This document shows positions 60,581 to 64,000 of a stretch of DNA of 64,000 bases, one piece after another. This DNA comes from Rubrivivax gelatinosus (GTDB lineage: Bacteria > Pseudomonadota > Gammaproteobacteria > Burkholderiales > Burkholderiaceae_C). The notes under the pieces were generated by a model. That model had not been told where the DNA came from. It ran no database searches and saw only the letters and a list, made by a program, of their open reading frames with translations. Each line of letters begins with the position of its first letter. The first letter of the stretch is position 1. The DNA lies in assembly GCF_004340905.1 (NCBI RefSeq), contig NZ_SLXD01000008.1, positions 181,288 through 245,287 of the forward strand, given 5' to 3'. The translations under genes and the position numbers were made by a program.

Positions 60581-62374
60581 ATGATTCGTCTCGTGAAGCG
60601 GGCCGGCAGGCTCGCGCTCTTGGCCGCGGCTGCCGCGGTGGTCTGCGCCCAACCCGCCGTCGCCGGCGGCAGCGATCTCGCGGTGCTCGACGCCGAAGCG
60701 CTGGCTCAGCGCTCGCAGTGGACCGACCAGCTGATCGTCAAGTACCGCAAGGGCACGGCCGGCTTCGCCCGCGCCGACGCCCAGGCGCTGGCCAAGGCGA
60801 ACGAGGTGGTCGACCGCGCCGGGCTGCAGATGCGCCTGCTGCGCCGCGACGCGCGCCACGCCGCGGTGATGAAGCTCGACCAGCGTGTCACCGTCACGCG
60901 CCTGCGCGAGATCGCCCGGGCCGTGGCCGCGGCCGATTCGGACATCGAGTACGTCGAGCCCGACCGCCTGCTGCAGCCGATGGCCACGCCCAACGACACG
61001 CGTTATGTCGACCAGTGGCACTACTACGAGTCCACCGGCGGCCTGAACCTTCCCGGCGCCTGGGACACCAGCACCGGCAGCGGCGTCGTCGTCGCGGTGC
61101 TGGACACCGGCTACCGTCCGCACGCCGACCTGGCGGCCAACGTCGTCGGCGGCTACGACATGATCAAGGACACCGCGGTGTCCAACGACGGCGACGCGCG
61201 CGACAGCGACGCGAAGGACCCGGGCGACTGGACGACCGCCGGCGAGTGCTACACCGGCAGCGCGGCGTCGAGCAGCTCCTGGCACGGCACCCACGTCGCC
61301 GGCACGATCGCCGCGGTGACGAACAACGCCAGCGGCGTTGCCGGCGTGGCCTACGGCGCGAAGATCCTGCCGGTGCGCGTGCTGGGCAAGTGCGGCGGCT
61401 ACACCAGCGACATCGCCGACGCGATCACCTGGGCCAGCGGCGGCAGCGTCAGCGGTGCGCCGACCAACGCCTACCCGGCGCGTGTCGTCAGCCTGTCGCT
61501 GGGCGGCAGCGGCAGCTGCGACACGACGACCCAGACGGCGATCGACGGCGCGCGCAGCCGCGGCACGGTGGTCGTGGTCGCCGCCGGCAACAGCAACGCC
61601 AACGCCGCCAACTACTCGCCGGCCAGCTGCTCGGGCGTCATCACGGTGGCGGCCGTCAACCGCAGCGGCGGGCGCGCCTATTACTCCAACTACGGCTCGG
61701 TGGTCGACATCGCCGCGCCCGGCGGCGACATGCGCAGTGCCAGCGCCAACGGCATCCTGTCGACACTCAACAGCGGCAGCACGACGCCGGGCAGCGACAG
61801 CTACGCCTACTACCAGGGCACGTCGATGGCGACGCCGCACGTCTCCGGGGCGGTGGCGCTGATGCTGGCGCGCAACTCGGCGCTGACGCCCGACCAGGTC
61901 GAGAGCCTGCTCAAGAGCAGCGCCCGGGCCTTCCCGGCGACCTGCTCGCAGTGCGGCTCGGGCATCGTCGACGCCGCGGCCGCGGTGGTGGCGGCCGTCG
62001 GCGGCAGCACCGGCGGTGGCACGACGACGGTCGCGGAAGTGGAGAGCAACAACACGCGTTCGACCGCGCAGTCCGTGACCGCCAACCCGGCCCAGGTCAA
62101 CGGCAGCATCGCCTCGAGCAGCGACACCGACTACTACAAGGTGACGCTGGCCGCCGGCAAGACGCTGAGCGCGAAGCTGACGCCGCCGGCCTCGTACGAC
62201 TTCGACCTCTACCTCTACTCCAGCAGCGGCGCCACGCTGGCACGCAGCACGCTGGGCACCGGCCAGGTCGACACCGTCACCTACGCCAACACCGGCAGCA
62301 GCGCGCTGACGCTGTACGTGCGGGTGCTGCGCTACAGCGGCACCGGCAGCTACACGCTGGGCCTGACGCAGTGA
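60581..62374 (+). CDS. secreted subtilisin-like S8 serine protease with PPC domain
   Basis: A 597-residue exported protease: signal peptide (1-28, ends 'AQPAVA'), an inhibitor-like propeptide (about 40-130), the S8 catalytic domain with Asp176 ('VLDTGY'), His235 ('HGTHVAG') and Ser415 ('GTSMATPH'), and a C-terminal bacterial pre-peptidase domain (about 490-597, 'SDTDYYKVTLAAGKTLSAKL'). The pro and PPC parts are usually cut off after export. Cysteine pairs suggest disulfides outside the cell. GGGAGGA precedes the ATG. A strong palindrome follows the gene. Confidence 0.92.
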   Translation: MIRLVKRAGRLALLAAAAAVVCAQPAVAGGSDLAVLDAEALAQRSQWTDQLIVKYRKGTAGFARADAQALAKANEVVDRAGLQMRLLRRDARHAAVMKLDQRVTVTRLREIARAVAAADSDIEYVEPDRLLQPMATPNDTRYVDQWHYYESTGGLNLPGAWDTSTGSGVVVAVLDTGYRPHADLAANVVGGYDMIKDTAVSNDGDARDSDAKDPGDWTTAGECYTGSAASSSSWHGTHVAGTIAAVTNNASGVAGVAYGAKILPVRVLGKCGGYTSDIADAITWASGGSVSGAPTNAYPARVVSLSLGGSGSCDTTTQTAIDGARSRGTVVVVAAGNSNANAANYSPASCSGVITVAAVNRSGGRAYYSNYGSVVDIAAPGGDMRSASANGILSTLNSGSTTPGSDSYAYYQGTSMATPHVSGAVALMLARNSALTPDQVESLLKSSARAFPATCSQCGSGIVDAAAAVVAAVGGSTGGGTTTVAEVESNNTRSTAQSVTANPAQVNGSIASSSDTDYYKVTLAAGKTLSAKLTPPASYDFDLYLYSSSGATLARSTLGTGQVDTVTYANTGSSALTLYVRVLRYSGTGSYTLGLTQ

Positions 62375-62383
62375 ACGGGAGGG

Positions 62384-62409
62384 CCGGCCGCCCGGGCGGC
62401 CGGTTCTTC
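62384..62409. terminator. GC-rich palindrome and T-rich tract after the protease gene
   Basis: A perfect 20-bp palindrome (62384-62403) is followed by TTCTTC on the plus strand. It lies between convergent stops, so it may stop transcription from both sides. Confidence 0.65.
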
Positions 62410-62950
62410 AGGTGGCCGGGTGGGCCAGGTCGCGCACGATGGTCGGGCCGACGCGGCTTTCGATGCGTGCGACCAGCACCTTGAACCAGCCGGCCATCGC
62501 CAACAGTTCCATGGCGACGAACATCGGGCCGACGAGCAGGCCGATCAGGTCGTCGGCCAAGGCCGGCTTGCGGCCTTCGTAATAGTGGCCGAGGAACTGG
62601 ATGGTCCAGCCGACGGCGAAGCAGCCGGCACCGAAGCCCAGCCAGGCCAGCGTGCCGGCCTCGGCCAGCGGCTGCGCCAGCGCCAGCAGCGCGGCGATGG
62701 CGGCCGAAACGGCCACCCCGAGCATGAACTCGCCACGTGTCAGGTACCACAGCGCCGCCGGCGCGAACAGCAGCCAGGCGGGCGACAGGTCGTAGCCGGC
62801 GAGCTGGAAACCCGGCCGGCCCAGCAGCACGCCGAGCGAGAAGACGATCAGCGGCACGCCGACCACGTGCGTCGCGATGTTGCGTTCGTCCCGGTGGTAG
62901 CGGGCGTACTGGGCCAGCAGGTCGATCGCGGGGCGAAACGGGCTTGACAT
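62408..62950 (-). CDS. Mpo1-like (DUF962/YGL010w) membrane protein
   Basis: A 180-residue membrane protein with four to five helices and the DUF962 signatures 'YARYHRDERNIATHVVGVPLIVF' and 'WTIQFLGHYYEGRKPAL'. The yeast homologue Mpo1 is an Fe2+-dependent dioxygenase for alpha-oxidation of 2-hydroxy fatty acids, using the conserved His residues, all of which are present here (HRDERN, THVVG, GHYYEG). Bacterial members are untested in most cases. It is divergent from dcd by 142 bases. Confidence 0.85.
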   Translation of the reverse strand: MSSPFRPAIDLLAQYARYHRDERNIATHVVGVPLIVFSLGVLLGRPGFQLAGYDLSPAWLLFAPAALWYLTRGEFMLGVAVSAAIAALLALAQPLAEAGTLAWLGFGAGCFAVGWTIQFLGHYYEGRKPALADDLIGLLVGPMFVAMELLAMAGWFKVLVARIESRVGPTIVRDLAHPAT

Positions 62951-63092
62951 CGGGCAGCGTCTCCTTCGCGGGCCATGTTAGCCCCGGGATCGGCAAAGCT
63001 GCCATCCGGCTTGAGTTGTCCCACGTGCCGGAGGCGGCATTTCACGCACAATCGCGCCTTTTCGACGCGGCCGGGCCGTCCCGAGGACTGAA

Positions 63093-63662
63093 GTGAGCAT
63101 CAAGAGCGACAAGTGGATCCGCCGCATGGCCGAGCAGCACGGCATGATCGAGCCGTTCGAGCCCGGCCAGGTGCGGCAGTCGGCCGACGGCCAGCGCATC
63201 GTCAGCTACGGCACCAGCAGCTACGGCTACGACATCCGCTGCGCGCCCGAGTTCAAGGTCTTCACCAACGTGCACAGCACGGTCGTGGACCCGAAGAACT
63301 TCGACGAGAAGAGCTTCGTCGACATCGAGGCCGACGTCTGCATCATCCCGCCGAACAGCTTCGCGCTGGCGCGCACCGTCGAGTACTTCCGCATCCCGCG
63401 CAACGTGCTGACGATCTGCCTGGGCAAGAGCACCTACGCACGCTGCGGCATCATCGTCAACGTGACGCCGTTCGAGCCCGAGTGGGAAGGCTATGTGACG
63501 CTGGAGTTCAGCAACACGACGCCGCTGCCGGCCAAGATCTACGCCGGCGAGGGCTGCGCCCAGGTGCTGTTCTTCGAGAGCGACGAGGTCTGCGAGACCA
63601 GCTACCGCGACCGCGGCGGCAAGTACCAGGGGCAGGTCGGCGTCACGCTGCCCAAGACCTGA
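63093..63662 (+). CDS. dcd: dCTP deaminase
   Basis: A 189-residue trimeric dUTPase-fold enzyme: '[27 protein letters not shown]', '[17 protein letters not shown]', '[51 protein letters not shown]' with the catalytic Glu in 'VTLEFSN'. It deaminates dCTP to dUTP for thymidylate synthesis. It begins at GTG 63093, as in other betaproteobacterial dcd genes. In many relatives dcd lies right after mrp; here 16 kb separate them. Confidence 0.96.
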   Translation: MSIKSDKWIRRMAEQHGMIEPFEPGQVRQSADGQRIVSYGTSSYGYDIRCAPEFKVFTNVHSTVVDPKNFDEKSFVDIEADVCIIPPNSFALARTVEYFRIPRNVLTICLGKSTYARCGIIVNVTPFEPEWEGYVTLEFSNTTPLPAKIYAGEGCAQVLFFESDEVCETSYRDRGGKYQGQVGVTLPKT

Positions 63663-63663
63663 T

Positions 63664-63930
63664 TCAGGCCAGCGCCGGCAGCCAGTCGCAGCGCAGCCGG
63701 CCGCTGACGTGCAGGCGCTCGCGCAGCCGCACGTACAGCGAGGGCGCGAAGAACGCCGGCACGCACAGCGCGACCATCCAGGTCCAGTGCAGCATCAGCG
63801 CCGGTGCCACGCCCATCCAGCCCAGCACCCACAGCGTCAGCATCATGTCCCAGGCGTGGTATTCGAGCGGCGCCTCGCGGCGGTGCTCGACTTGCCAGCG
63901 CTTGATGCGCGACATCTGACTCACGTTCAT
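63664..63930 (-). CDS. small membrane protein of unknown function
   Basis: An 88-residue protein with a basic N-terminus ('RIKRWQVEHRREAPLEYHAWD') and two membrane helices ('MMLTLWVLGWMGVAPALML', 'WMVALCVPAFFAPSLYVRL'). I do not recognise a family. It is convergent with dcd, with stops two bases apart. GGAGCG lies six bases before the ATG at 63930; a second ATG (MSRIK) is five codons in. Upstream, from 63931 to the window end, only a weak rightward promoter-like pair is seen. Confidence 0.65.
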   Translation of the reverse strand: MNVSQMSRIKRWQVEHRREAPLEYHAWDMMLTLWVLGWMGVAPALMLHWTWMVALCVPAFFAPSLYVRLRERLHVSGRLRCDWLPALA

Positions 63931-63950
63931 GGGGCGCTCCGGCGCTGGGG

Positions 63951-63979
63951 TTGACCAAGGGTAAACCCCAGTCTACGAC
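63951..63979 (+). promoter_or_regulatory. possible rightward promoter at the window edge
   Basis: TTGACC (63951-63956), 17 bases, then TACGAC (63974-63979). The -35 box is good, the -10 poor. Any gene it serves lies beyond the window. Confidence 0.3.
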
Positions 63980-64000
63980 ATCGACCTGGGCCCGATCACC

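Overview
The window is about 64 kb of very GC-rich, densely coded chromosomal DNA. The gene content (tamA/tamB, metG-mrp, dcd, an fds-type NAD-linked formate dehydrogenase, DUF3460-scpA, DUF1841, cytochrome c4-like protein, many chemotaxis and two-component genes) fits a betaproteobacterium of the order Burkholderiales. A Rubrivivax/Leptothrix-type relative is my inference from gene order and the style of the dispersed repeats; no rRNA gene is present to settle it. No prophage, insertion sequence, CRISPR array or rRNA was seen, and no stretch longer than 300 bases lacks a gene.

Layout. 0-1.7 kb: the end of a membrane protein, then an MntA/HepT (MNT-HEPN) toxin-antitoxin pair. 1.7-6.2 kb: an alpha/beta hydrolase and an Fe-S DinG/XPD-type helicase with an N-terminal nuclease-like domain, divergent from a cysteine-cluster protein and a small copper-storage-like protein with 16 cysteines. 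6.2-9.8 kb: a translationally coupled sirtuin plus macro/PARG-like protein, divergent from a class-III aminotransferase and a GNAT acetyltransferase. 9.8-14.7 kb: an MTA/SAH nucleosidase, a Crp/Fnr regulator, and a pair made of a thiamine-diphosphate enzyme and a flavoprotein dehydrogenase. 14.9-26.7 kb: a small membrane-anchored protein, tRNA-Arg(CCU), and a long leftward gene run moxR, GNAT, S9 peptidase, VWA protein, tamA, tamB, with a structured repeat between tamA and tamB. 26.8-36.5 kb: diheme cytochrome c, HD-GYP protein, a small HMA metal-binding protein, a lone peptide-binding protein, DUF1841, RutE-like reductase, TauE/SafE exporter, orphan ParA, a LuxR-type regulator with its histidine kinase, and scpA. 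36.5-45.5 kb: DUF3460, a CYTH-CHAD protein with an orphan DUF4212 subunit, a SulP transporter, a three-gene signalling operon (CheY-like receiver, substrate-binding protein, MASE1-type kinase) and metG.

45.6-54.7 kb: mrp (apbC), then a formate module consisting of an oxalate/formate-type MFS transporter, a LysR regulator and fdsGBAD. fdsC is absent from the cluster, and a LysR-type dyad lies ahead of fdsG. 54.7-64 kb: a membrane protein, two tandem chemoreceptors with nearly identical signalling domains, a nitroreductase, threonine aldolase, a secreted subtilisin-like protease, a Mpo1-like (DUF962) protein, dcd and a small membrane protein.

The items most worth a second look are the sirtuin/macro-like operon, the three-hairpin repeat whose two copies show compensatory stem changes, the tRNA-Arg gene that overlaps coding sequence on both sides and carries a G-G mismatch in its acceptor stem, the perfect palindrome over the start codon of the cytochrome c gene, and the receiver/binding protein/kinase operon.
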